Below are positions 11,781 through 23,689 of a stretch of 64,000 nt of DNA, piece after piece. Origin of the DNA: Hippophae tibetana (Eukaryota > Streptophyta > Magnoliopsida > Rosales > Elaeagnaceae). The notes under the pieces were generated by a model. It did not search any database. It had not been told where the DNA came from and was given only the letters and a program-made list of their open reading frames with translations. Position 1 is the first letter of the stretch, and every line of letters begins with the position of its first letter. Where the stretch lies: assembly GCA_037013495.1 (NCBI GenBank), contig CM072803.1, positions 11,054,001 to 11,118,000 of the forward strand. The letters run 5' to 3'. The translations under genes were made by a program, and so were the position numbers.

Positions 11781-13130
11781 GTGCAATGAATATGCAAGTA
11801 TACATATCGCAACAAGTAATATAATGATAAGAAAATATCATTCTAACAGAGATTATTTTATTATAAACTAATTTTTAAAAATAAAATAAAAATCAATATT
11901 TTTTGTGTTTTTGTATTTTAAGAAAGAAAATTCAAAATAGCTAAAAGGAAATAGCAATAATTAGCTAAATGAGAATTGGTAACTAAGAAGATATATGAGA
12001 AAATATCTAGGAATACTTAATCCCCTAATTTTCTAAACATGCGATTAACTAAAATCTTCCCAATATAATTATCAATTAATTACATGATTAATTGAGTCTA
12101 ACATAGCATGCATTCATCTCTCAAGTAAACTACGCATCATATAGTAATTAATTTAATCATACTCTGATGCCAATTAAATTATGTACTACTCATTAAGTTC
12201 ATCAATTATGGATCACATACATAAAAATCATACATATTTGCCAAGAAATTATGTATGTTATTTAATCAAAGCAAATAATTAAATAATTCTCTCAAATCTA
12301 TTTAATTTTCTTTATAGATAAATTGTTGGCAAACAATTAATATCATAAAAATCAAATTAAATAATATAATTAAATTAAAATTATAATTGGATTAAAATAT
12401 TAGATCATCACATAGTGAAAATTGGGTTCATAAGATTCCTATATTAATAAATTAAATACACATAATTATGTTCATAAAGCTCATATTTATCATAAAAAAG
12501 ACATAAAAATTGATAAAGAAAAGAGTAGAAAAAGAAATACAATCAATCTCTTGAATTGTAGTGTTAATTTCCACTTGAATCTCCACCAAAATTGTATCAT
12601 CTCTTGAATTTTTTATGTATTTTTCTCTATTTTTAGCTCCAAAAACTGACCAAAATTATGCTAATGACGGATCTTTAAGATTTATGAGATGTTTAGGGGC
12701 TTAAATATAGCCCAGGTTCAATCTTGACCGTCAGATCATCTTTATATCAAGAGTTGAGATCAAAACAAGGAAAACTGATAGTGCTAACCAATCTCAGAGC
12801 GCAACGCGTGGTAAGGGAGATGGTTAGAGTCAACGTTTGTTGAGTCAACCCTATTCAACATAACACAATTCACGATAACAGATGGTGTGGCAAAAGGGTG
12901 AAACGTAGGGAGCAATCCCATGACGAAACATGTCAATGCTATTTGACCGATCTCTGACACTTGGCATGTGGTTCGCCCTCTTCACACGTGGAGATCTACG
13001 ATTTGTTGTCCCTAATTGTGTGGCATTTGCGTGGATTATCCAGTTATCTCTTCTACTTACATGGCAGGCCACGTGGTAGTTCTTGATTGATCATGTGTTA
13101 AAAATACCTAAAAATTACAAAAACAATTAT
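11780..13130 (-). mobile_element. Probable Ty3/gypsy-type LTR, minus strand
   Basis: Read on the minus strand, the block has a GC-richer U3-like zone (13080-12770, with CACGTGG and CACGTGTG motifs), a TATA-like TATATTTAA at 12709-12701, a long AT-rich leader, and an end phrase at about 11850-11790 (AATCTCTGTTAGAATGATA ... TATACTTGCA). That phrase parallels the end of the plus-strand block at 9896-11370. The two are similar in layout but clearly diverged. Termini and target duplication were not identified, and the frame at 12851-13072 looks like chance. Confidence 0.45.
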
Positions 13131-13270
13131 TTCCATCCATTTTCACTAAAAAATATATATTATAATATTTTTTTGTCTCAAAAATACTATTTATTGAATA
13201 AAATAAATAAATATTAAGTAAAAAAGTATACTAATAACTCTAATTTCATAAAATTATCAAGAAATTATAA

Positions 13271-13580
13271 AATTAAATATTCTTGAGTATGTGAGCATTG
13301 TCATATATAGGCTCCCTATTGCCTTATTTATTTTGTTTTCATTAATATTTATAATATTATATGTAAAACATCAAGCACATCATTTCTTTTTATTTATTTC
13401 TATTAAGTCAAGAAGAGTATTAAAAATTAAATATACTTTAGTATGTGAACATTGTCATATACTCCGTGTTGTCTTATTTGTGATTTATTTTACCTTTTGT
13501 ACAAATTTAATTCAAATGAACAATATTTTCAATAATATTAATGTTTTTTTATCTTTTTTAATGAATTTTATTCTATATTA
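13271..13580 (+). repeat. Diverged ~154-bp tandem duplication
   Basis: AATTAAATAT...GTATGTGAGCATTGTCATATA at 13271 recurs as AATTAAATAT...GTATGTGAACATTGTCATATA at 13425. A 99-residue hydrophobic frame across it (13291-13590) is probably chance in AT-rich DNA. Confidence 0.5.
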
Positions 13581-13980
13581 TTGCTTATAGAATTTCTTTG
13601 TATATAAGTTTGTGTGTTTTATTTTTATTTTATAATTGATCATTTATTATTGGAACTATACTCACTTTATAATTAAATTTATGTAACTATAATTTTATTT
13701 CATATTATTAAAATTTTGATATAATAAATATACAGGCATGTCTGCATGTCCACATGCATTTGATTAGTTATTCCATAAGCCATTATAGGATTTTGTTATG
13801 AATTATCCTTTTTCGTAACTTCAAAAAAAGAAGGAAAGTTTAATAAATCTTTGATTTTTTTTTTACCCACCCACACACTTCGAATTTAAACTTATGTATT
13901 TTTAGTGCCTATAAAAAACATATATTATTATGCAATTTATACAATTTGATGTAATTTTTGTATTAAAAGAAAAAATTATT

Positions 13981-14037
13981 GCGGAAGCGTGGTAGGCCAT
14001 AACCCACAGGTCTCAGGATCGAAACTTTTCTCTGATA
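13981..14037 (+). pseudogene. Initiator tRNA-Met (CAU) fragment, 5' end missing
   Basis: The sequence follows plant initiator tRNA-Met from about tRNA position 14 to the end of the acceptor stem: GCGGAAGCGTGG, the anticodon region CCATAACCCACAGG, the B-box-like AGGATCGAAAC and the 3' stem CTCTGATA. By comparison with the gene as I remember it, it differs by about five substitutions and one missing C. The first 13 or so bases, including most of the A box, are absent, so it should not be an active gene. It continues without a gap through ACA (14038-14040) into sense-strand TRIM LTR sequence. ACA may be a mutated CCA tail, which nuclear tRNA genes do not encode; this is speculative. A SINE head is the main alternative. 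Confidence 0.75.
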
Positions 14038-14040
14038 ACA

Positions 14041-14370
14041 TTGCGCCTACGCTGTGCATATAAACAAGGGCACTCTTTCATCTCATAACTTGGGGTTTGA
14101 GATGGAGTTAGACCCAAATTAAACATGATATCAGAACAGGTTACTCGGTTGGTGCAGTTGTTTTACCACTAATGAGTAATACATTCCGTTACTTAGGCTC
14201 CATATACTCAACATCCTCGTCGGTCTCAAGGGGATAGACACTTGCCGTTGTGAGGGGGGTGTTAAAGTCTCGCATCGACTAAGGATTGCGTCTATGCTAC
14301 GCATATAAACAAGGGTGATCATACATCTCATAACATGGGTTTTGAGATGGAATTAGACCTAAATTTAACG
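14041..14370 (+). mobile_element. TRIM (miniature LTR retrotransposon), left LTR truncated
   Basis: The right LTR is 14260-14370 (starts TGTTAAAGTCTCGCATCGAC, ends ...AATTTAACG, probably once ...AACA). The left LTR keeps only its 3' part, 14041-14125, ending TTAAACA. It is followed by a primer-binding site TGATATCAGAACAGGTT (14126), close to TGGTATCAGAGC..., complementary to initiator tRNA-Met. A polypurine tract GTGAGGGGGG (14250-14259) abuts the right LTR. The internal part of about 134 bp has no coding capacity, as in TRIMs, which depend on other elements for replication. A TATA-like CATATAAACAAGG lies in both LTRs. The missing 5' part of the left LTR is replaced by a tRNA-iMet fragment. 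Confidence 0.85.
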
Positions 14371-17300
14371 ATATATCCATCTATATGCATCAAATATTAG
14401 ATTTAAGGACGTTCTTGTTATACTTTTCTAGAGAGGATATTTGCTATCTCGTAAAGGGGAAAAATACAATAATAAAAAAAAAATTAAGAAGGTAGATTAA
14501 TGTTTATTCACATTTAATCAAACTCTCAGTTGAGTTAGTGCATAGGATATCTCAAAAGATAGAGTTAATTAAAAAGTACGCATGTGTGTTTATAAGTTCT
14601 AAATGATTCTTAATTAAAATGCAATCTTTTGTAGTTATTTATAGAGATTTTACAATATTCATATTCATGTATGTGATGACATGGTAGGGGTTGCAAACTT
14701 CTCAACGTCTTAGAGTTTAATATTTTAGTTTTTTTCGCAGTTTTATATATATAAAATATTTATGAGTTATTGGTTAAATTTACAATTAATTATATAAGAG
14801 GATTAAATGATTATCAGATCATTTATAAACAATAACCAATTAAATTACATCATTTAAAATTATGATAATTTTTTTTCAATCAATTAATGAACTTAAGATT
14901 ACTATGCCACATCATTATCCAACATGTTTCATCTACGAGCAAATCTTAGGTATTCCTTCCTAGCAAAGCAATCTTATCTCACCACTTTAAAACAACATAA
15001 ATATATTCTTATGAATAAAGTAATTTTGGGAATCTTTTGATTTTAGATATTTTGTGAGAATTTGACTTCACCATGTCATATGTAAAATAAATAAAGTTCA
15101 GTCTAATAACTTTATTTGTGTTTATTAAAGTTACATCCCACTAATATATATATTTTATTGATCATTATATTATTAAATTAGAATCTACATAAAATAATTA
15201 ATCTATCATTTAGTTTATGTATAGTTGTTAGATTTGTTAGAAAAAACAACACATTAAAATATTAGGTGTGGAAATAATGAAATAATGTAATGTATTGTTT
15301 ATGGGTTGATTACAATATAAATAAAAGAGTTCAAATTATTTTTCTTATTGTTTTCTGAATTTTTCTTCTATCTTTTTTTTACCTATCATATTTTTTTAAT
15401 TATTTTTTTCCTTATAAATTTAAATTTAAACATAATTTTACTTTATTTTTAAGTGAAATGTAACGAAAGTGATTGAATAGTGAAAATATGCGTAGTTTTC
15501 TATAAAGAAAATGTTCTCATCGTGTTAAGCTAACCCATTTGAGTATATAAATTAAAAAGATATTATTATTATTATTTTCTTTCAAAACCCATTTGAGTAT
15601 GAGATAAGGGAACTCAGATTTTAACTTTAAATCTTTGACTAAAAGTAATATAATTTTATTAATTTAGCATTATTATATAGTAGAAAAACATCACATGATG
15701 CAATTTTATTTAATATAATTTTATAGGTGTAATTATATTATCCAATTAAATTATATCATGTCATTAAAAAATTAATATAAAATTATGATATGTTAATTTT
15801 TCTGTTAAGTTTTTATAAGTTTTGTAACTATTCAAAAGGTATACTTTACTCTCTTTTTTAGGGTATACGCTTAACCTCTCGAAACTTTAAAGCTTGAACT
15901 ACATTAGTTTTTTTATAAATTGAAATCATGGGGATAGAAGTCATATTACATTTTTATAAATAAAAGAAAAATTGTGTTTTTAAAGTTGGAAGAAAGTGGT
16001 TTTGTAGAAGACAACTAAGTCTTTAGAAGGTTCTACGAAGTAAACTAAAGAAACAAAGATCAAGTTGGGAGTTAAAAATATACTCTACAAAGGGAGTTAA
16101 AAATATACTCTTGATAAGATGAGATGAGACCAATGGTAAGAATCATTACTCGAACCCAATAGGTAATATAGGGCCATATATATAACATCCTTTTTTAAGT
16201 AGAAGCTGCTTTTGTTGACTATTTATGCATATAAATCTCTCACCACCATCCAGTCAGTTAATCTTAAATGGACATGAGTAATGATATGCACAACAATTTA
16301 TCTAGTTGAAGCATAAATCAAACAATATACATTGGACGGAATCTAATGACATATCAAATGAGAATTTATCACATAAATCATGAAAGAGTAATTAATCTAT
16401 GTAAAAGTAATAAATATCAATAGATTATGTTGATAATTTTTAAATAGTGATTGATTCTACTTAGCAAACCACCAATTTTTATATTAAGATAATAATTAGA
16501 AACTTTAAACTAAAATCATAATTTAATAATAAACATTAGTAGATAAATAACTAATAAGCATCCTAATTATTCAAGAGCAACATTTTGACATGTATATATA
16601 AAACAAATTGCATCATTAATTTAATAGATGAAAAATAATTAAATCATAAAATAAACATCATTGAATCATATTCCAAAGCAGAAAATTTTCCCTTAATCAC
16701 ATTTTGTAGATTAGTTATCCATAAAAGTGATCTATAAAGAAAAAAGAAGCATAGGATTTGGGTGAATGATCATGGACCTTCAATATATATCCTCGTATTC
16801 AATCTCCCTTTCTAGAACTTTGTGTAGAGTTGTTGCTTCTTCTTTATATTGCTTGTGTGATCTCTTTAGTTCTTTTGATTTTACTATCCTAGTATAATGT
16901 ATAAATAATATATTTTGAGTCATTGTTCATCCTCAATTGATTCTCTACAATCCAATGACTTTGATATAAAGTGAGAGGTTAAAAAATATCATTTTTTGTG
17001 CATTTTGGGGTCTTGATTGATAGAGAACCTTGGATAGATCAATATAACTATTAAACAACTAAACTCATGGAGCTCGATTAATCGAGTGATAGCTCAATGA
17101 ATCGAGCTATTGGTTGATTGATCAAGTAGTTGCAAGGGGCTTCCATCTTTTTGATCTGTGGGTCCTCAGTCAAGCTCAATTGAAACTAGATCGATCTAGT
17201 TATCTTGATTGCCTTCCAAACACATTTTTTTGCTCGTTTCGTTCTTGAATACCTATAAGAAAAAAAATAAACAAATAAAATATAATGGGAACATAAAATA

Positions 17301-17439
17301 AGTGTAAATGTAGTATAATTAAATACGTAAAATATGTATAATTAGCTCATATCAAATTTTCTCACACTTAGTACTTACTAATTCTGGAGCAAATTCATAA
17401 TTAGGTAACACAAATATATTTTATATTTCTTCATCTTAA
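14371..17439. other. AT-rich region without recognised genes
   Basis: About 3 kb of AT-rich sequence with no supported frame. Small structures seen are a GAGTTAAAAATATACTC duplication near 16062-16111 and a cluster of ATCGAG palindromes at 17071-17106 (CTCGATTAATCGAG at 17073-17086). The latter style occurs in some plant LTRs, but no element could be delimited. Confidence 0.4.
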
Positions 17440-18480
17440 GACCGTGATAACATTAACATTTCCAAAATCTAACAAACTTAGCAAGAACTCTTCTACAACT
17501 CTTGTTTTTATACCTACCAGTTTTGGCTCATTGTCCATTGGTTCATCTGTTAACTCTTCTCATCCTTCTTTGTCTTTTAACACTTATTGTGATACTTTTA
17601 AGACATCATCTTACCATTTAATTCCAATCCATATCCTGCAATTTCTTTAGAGTTTGTACTTCAAATTTTTGATCTTATAAATGTTCCTAGTATGCAAACT
17701 AGGTCCAAAACTAGGCATTCTAAACCAAGCATTTATTGCTTCTCCACATGTTTTGTTAATAGCTCTTAAGTTTTTCAAACTTGCTATACATATTCTTCTC
17801 CTAAAGTGAATGAGAGTTTATGGGTTTTTCTAATAAATAAAAACTTGAGGGCTTATTGATAAATACAAAGAAAGGTTTATCGCTCAAGGTTTTTTACAAA
17901 CTACTAGATGAGATTTTACTAAAACTTTTAGTCCTCTAGTAAAACTCACCACAATTAGAATTTTTTTTTCTATTGCCTTGTTTTTTGGCTAAAAAATAAG
18001 GCAATCAGATGTAAATAATGTTTTTTTCTGGATGATGATATTTAGGAACCAATATATATAAGAAAACCCTTAGGCTTTGAAGATCCTTTACATCCTTACA
18101 AGGTTTATCTTCTCAAAAAGTTTTTGTATGGTCTTAATCAAGCTCCAAGAGCTTGGTTTCATAAGATTCAATAAATTCTTGTTCTAGTTGGTTTTCATGG
18201 GACAAATAGTGATAACATTTTGTTTATCTGGAGGTTTGGTACTTATGTTATGTTGGTGTTAGTATACGTTGATGATAATGTCTTCATTGGCTCCTAATCA
18301 TCCCTACTCCAATAATTTTTTGTTGATATCAATAGGCTATTTTCCTTGAAAGATATAGGTGACCTTGGTTTTTTTTAATGTATTGAAACAACTTTCTCAT
18401 CACAAGGTCTATATATAAGTCAAACAAAGTATACATTGACAAAAAAATTTGTTAACACCAATGATTAGATGCACCTTTGC
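17440..18480 (+). pseudogene. Ty1/copia pol remnant (linker and reverse transcriptase)
   Basis: Around 17690 the frame MQTRSK.RHSKPS resembles the segment that precedes RT in copia polyproteins. From 17860 the typical copia RT start appears (KYKERFIAQGF, then F.KTFSPLVKLTTIR). It is followed in other frames by QSDVNN.F, a Leu-rich LYGLNQAPRAWF-like region (about 18120-18170), YVDD (about 18262-18275) and F.LKDIGDLGFF. The frame is broken many times. No gag, integrase or LTR was linked to it. It stops where a direct-repeat-bounded element begins at about 18510, which may have been inserted into it, but no RT continuation was found beyond 20478. Confidence 0.75.
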
Positions 18481-18509
18481 TTTTTGTATATCTGAGAATA
18501 GAGAACACA

Positions 18510-20478
18510 TTTAGGACCTTGGACAACCATAGGGTGTGATAACCTTTAGTTCTTTGATGCTTAAGTAAGTTTGGATAGTGAGAAGAGAGAGGAAACTAGT
18601 GTGTCTTCTTTGATGCAAAGAAATGTAGAGAGATATTTAGGGGGAAAGTATAGATCTTAATGTTTCAAGTCATATCAAGTTATGAGTAGAAGAAATTTTG
18701 TTAAGTTAAGATGTTATGTTTAATGGTAAGCAGTGATGAATATTTATTTGAGGAAATATATCTAGTGATGATCTTTACTCATATTGATAAGCTTATCTTT
18801 AAATATGAGAGTTTTATTTCCTTAATTATCTCATTGTTAGATAATTAAGAGTTTAAATTCCTGTCATTTATCCTATTAGATGTTTAACTGATATTGATGT
18901 TTATATGCTAACTTAACACTAGTTGGCTAGCCTGTGAGTTATTTACTAAACAAGACCTCCTTTTTCATGCCATACGGTGTGAACTACTTTACACCCAATA
19001 TCAACCACTTAGACTTGCTAGGCCAGGATATGGGATTGAAGGTCTATTTTTCCATTATGTCACCACCTTAGTTCACTATTTTTTGAATCTCACTAGTGGT
19101 ATCAAGTCGATTCTTACATGGTCATTAGTTTCCTGTGTGATGAATTTCATGTTTTTCTAGGGAATTCAAAATATGCTTGACAATATCTTATTGTGAGTGG
19201 TTTTTGCAGATACTCAATAGGACCCTTAGTTAAGGAGTTATATTGATGTCAAAACCACTACTTAAATGGTTCACTTTCTTATTTTTGGATGAGGGACATG
19301 GAACAAAGTGTGTAGCCTTTTAAGCCCATGGGTTACCTAGTAGCCTAGAACCCTTTGATGGATTCCTTGATGAACAGATGAGATCCTATCTTATCCTCGA
19401 TATAAAGAGGGCTCCCCTTCTCAGTTTTTCATTCTACATTTAGAGCTCACTTTTGAAAGGAAGGGAAAATTGGGGGAGCTTGCATCAAGGTCTAATAATG
19501 TTTTCTTAAACTTTTTATTTATTTATTTTTCTATCAGTTTATAAAAACTATAGGATTTTTTATTTTCTTACTATCCAAACACCTCACACCCCATGACACT
19601 TATACTCATATTTTCCTGTGTAGGTTGTGATGAAAGACGGGATGTGATCAAACTTGGTTGTCGTGGGGACAAGCGATCACAAACTAGGATGGGTCATATG
19701 GGATGGTCGATGAGTGAAGGACTAGTAGAGGAATGAGGGACAATTGGCCATAGTGTGTCCGATAATAGGTGGTCAGGAGTTTTGACCTTGGTTTGACCAC
19801 CCATAGTGTGTTTGGCTATGATGTGTTTGTTTAGTTATAGGAGGTGTGGACATGGTCTAACCATCTGTGGTATGTCCGACCATAGTCAAACCATACTTGG
19901 TGTGTTCGGCCATAGTCTGGCCACTCATGGATTATCTAGCCATGGTCTAATAGGCTATGGGGTATCCAACAAGGAATGGGCAGTTTGGGTCCACACGATG
20001 GCAAATTGGATGCACCTCTACTTCCTATGTACTTAAAAATATAAAACACACCATTAGGACCTTGGACCATTATAGGGTGTGGTAGTCTTTAGCCTTCCGA
20101 TGCTTATTTGGGTAGTGAGAGGAAGAGATTAATATCTCTCCTTATTATGCAAAGAGATATTTAGAGAGAGGGTATAGATCTTAATGTTTTCAGTTATCTT
20201 TAGTTAAAAGAAGAAGAATTTTTGTCAAGTTAAGAAGTTATATTTGATAGTGAGCAATTGTGAATATTTATAGTAGAAAATATACCAGATTATGACCCCT
20301 ACCAATAGTGATAAATTTATCTTTAAATGTAAGAGTTTTATCTACTTAATTATCTTATTGTCGGATAATTAAGAGTTTCAATGCCAGTCATTTCTCATGT
20401 TAGATATTTTACTGATACTGATACTTGTCTATTTACTCAATGTTGATTAGACTGATATGAACTATTTTACACCCAACA
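18510..20478 (+). mobile_element. Element bounded by ~430-490-bp direct repeats, possible non-autonomous LTR retroelement
   Basis: Two related direct repeats at 18510-18999 and 20052-20478 start ..TTAGGACCTTGGAC and end TTTACACCCAA(CA). Both share the order of a B-like TAGGGTGTG, GATCTTAATGTTT and TAATTAAGAGTTT segments; the right copy lacks about 60 bp near its end. The internal ~1 kb has no retroviral domain. It contains TATAAAGAGGGCTCC (about 19396), a purine run AAGGAAGGGAAAATTGGGGG (19457-19476) and a 30-bp minisatellite. Repeat length and the CCCAACA end suggest LTRs of a non-autonomous element. A clean TG start, primer-binding site and target duplication were not found, so two independent insertions remain possible. 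Confidence 0.55.
19787..19970 (+). repeat. 30-bp minisatellite, five units
   Basis: Four adjoining 30-bp units occupy 19851-19970 (each starts CAT(A/G)GTC and ends near TCCGAC/TTCGGC). A fifth unit at 19787-19816 is separated by a 34-bp interruption. The period is a multiple of three. In frame it gives a degenerate 10-residue repeat beginning H-(G/S), within a short frame at 19806-20036. Whether it is ever translated is unknown. Confidence 0.8.
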
Positions 20479-23400
20479 AGTCCTATAATTATTGATTTAG
20501 GTATAAATGTCTCATAATTTTTCAAAATAAGCACTTTAGTTTAATTTATGAGTTAGACATTAGTGGTCATGTTATTATGGAACGTAAACACTTTTAATCA
20601 TATAATTTATTAAAATAAGTATTTTTAATCCATCAAAGGTATTAAAAGTTAACACTTAAGTAACTAAAGTATTCATTTGTACAAATAATAGGACTTGTGA
20701 CATTTTTCAAAAATTATGAACCTTTATGTTTAATACAATAATTACAAAATTAAATCATTTAAATTAAATAATTACGTCATTTTGGTGTCTTGATTCTTAT
20801 ATATATACTTATATTTTTCGTACAAGATATAAAATTTATTGATTTTATAATTGTAGGTTCAAATTTTATTTTTATTTTTATTTTTCTCTATGGCACTCAC
20901 ATGTTTGTAGTGTATGACCATATAAATTTTATTTTAAAAATATTATTGTTATTTATAAAGAGAAATTTCAAATAGTTTCATACACATGTTATGTGACAAA
21001 ATGTCAAAAGTAAAATGTAATTAAATAACTCCAAGTAGCATTTCTACGATAATCAAACCTTATTATATATATATAAACTACCTACTTAACCTATGTTTAC
21101 AAACGAATCTACGTTTTGGTTAAAACCTGTCCCTTTTTAGTAGTCTTGGTCGTTGCTTGTTTTAACGTTTTTGCTTGTTATTAAGAATATTTTGCATCAT
21201 CACGTCGTTAAAATTCAATCATTTCATTTGTCAATTCTTAGGGATAAAAAATTAAAAACAACTATGAACTATATACTATGGAGAAAAAAAAAACTATGAA
21301 TTATATATACTTTGATAAGTTATTCATAAAGTATAGAAAAATCAACTTTCTAAAACGAGATTCGATGGTATTTTATTCGAAATTGAAATTGAAATCAAAA
21401 TATTATATTTAAACGAAATCGAATCTAAAATCCAAAATCAACGGGTGTAAATTCAAATAATTATTATTGGGAATTCAAAAAAAAAAATTAACATTTTTTA
21501 AAATTTAAAATAGTTTTAAAATGTTATATTTAATAAAATAAATATTTATAAATTAAAAGTAATATATTTGATTTTATTTTTCATTACAAATATTAAACTA
21601 AAAATGTTTTTGTCTTTACGTATATAAAAAATAAAATATAAATTTAAAACTTGGGGTAATAGGATCGGATTATCATACATACAACCTAAATCTGAAACCA
21701 AAATTTTAAATAAAAAATGACTAAACCCAAAAATCGATTCAAAATTTACCATAAATAATCGAATATGTGGAAAATTTTGATATTTTTAATAGAGTATTTT
21801 TCTCAATAATTAAATTATGTATTAAATACAGAAATATCATATCATCATTTACTATAATAATTTCTCACTTTATAGTTAGATCGCACACCAATATACTGCT
21901 TATCTTACGACCCCTAAAAATGCATGGCTTGGCTACAATCATTTACTTTGACGGTCTGAATAATGAGCTGCAAATGGTTTTTGACTTGTGACTATTTTTA
22001 ATAGAATTAATGCAAATCTGTGTGTGTGACTTTGACGGGTTTAAAATGCATAAAAATAAGACAAGCCAGATGTAAACGTGTGGGTATATGTGGTTGTTAT
22101 CCGTCCTTTCTTTGTATGAGAAATTTGACCATGAATTTGAAGTTCGAATGCTTCCTTTTATACCAATTATTATTATATAGTTTTCTATGTTGTGTCATAT
22201 ATGCATTATTAATTAGTTGCTATGAATTAATAAAGATTAAACTCAAGATCAAGATAGAGGAGCAAGTAGATTTGTATTTGGTAGATATATACCAGAATAA
22301 CACCTCAGTAGGTATTACAATTAACTCAAGAACCACTGCTTTTTTAATTGAAACGTTACAGTGATCTCAAGTGATAAAGTATCACTTAAGTGATTTTCTT
22401 ATGTTAAATTTTCATCATTTTTTTTAACTATAATTTTATTAGAGTTACGGCTTATTTATTACACAATATTAAATACTTTGACAGTATAATTTGGATTAAG
22501 TTATGTATTGGTTATGAAATATATTTATATCATATGATATAAAAATTGTACAATTACATAGAAATTTTATACAATCAAGAGAAATGTATTTAAATCATAC
22601 AGAACACTTAATTTAATATAATTTAAAAATTATTTTATTAAAAAATATATAATCAATTTTATTAAATTATATTATATAATTTATCATCAAATATTATAAT
22701 ACCAATTATAATACAATTTAATCTAATATAATTATATTTAACCAATCTAATATAGTATACTGAACATTTCTTTAATGTCACACATTAATTAAAAATAATA
22801 AAATATTTGTAATTTTTATTAGATTTGATATATTTACTTAACTTTAGTTTATTGGGATTAGGATGAGTATTAAAAAATATATATGTAATCTATAAATATA
22901 ATAAAATAATTTAAAAATAATAATCTGTTTTTGCCTAACATAATTAACTTTACTTTTTTCCCAAAGATATTAAAGCTTGACTATTATATTGATTTAATAA
23001 ATGTTACAATAGGGTTGATAAAGATTATGGATTTTTTTCATTCATTGGATTGAATTTTTGGATTTAAAATATTTATAATTTTTAATAATTTTAATATCAA
23101 TTTTACGTATTATTTTTTTGTTTTAGAAAACAACACAAAAAAATTATACGATTAAAATTAAGATAAACAGTGAAAATTTATTATTTTACCGTCACTTCTC
23201 GAAAAAAAAAACTACAGCAGCAAAATAAAGAATGGCATTAAATTTCTCAAAGGGAGCTATGCGCATTTTATACAAAATTTAAATGTAATTGCTTATAAAA
23301 TGTTGCTAACAGAAATCATCAAATATGCATAGATTTACGTGAATTTAAAAAAGTAAAATAGGTATAATAAGAGTAAAAGATTTATCTTTTATTATTTAAA

Positions 23401-23640
23401 TTTAAAATAAATCTTAATAAAAAACTTATATTCTTGAAATTTCATTAATATTTTAAATAATTTTATATTATTTATTTAATATTTAAATATTAATGAAAGG
23501 ATATTAATTATTTACTATTATTTCATTAATCAAAATATTTAAATAAGTTATCAAAATAAAAAGGGCACGCATATAATGCATAAGAGCTTGAGCTTTACTT
23601 ATATTGTTTTTATATTAGTTTTTCTTTTAAAACCAACATT
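20479..23640. other. AT-rich region without recognised genes
   Basis: More than 3 kb of very AT-rich DNA. Short frames (for example 22020-22364) have no recognisable domain and are rich in Leu, Ile and Tyr, as expected by chance. No tRNA, rRNA or element terminus was recognised. Confidence 0.45.
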
Positions 23641-23689
23641 TAATGATAAAATAATATTTTATAAATATTTTTTAATGATTTTAGAAATA

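Noticed and set aside
13291..13590. 99-residue hydrophobic frame resembling a membrane protein
   Set aside because: Arises from T-rich DNA across a tandem duplication; no homologous pattern recognised.
13981..14037. Working initiator tRNA gene
   Set aside because: The 5' end with most of the A box is missing and three bases of the T-stem side are changed.
22020..22364. 114-residue plus-strand frame in an AT-rich region
   Set aside because: No domain, chance-like composition, no neighbouring gene signals recognised.
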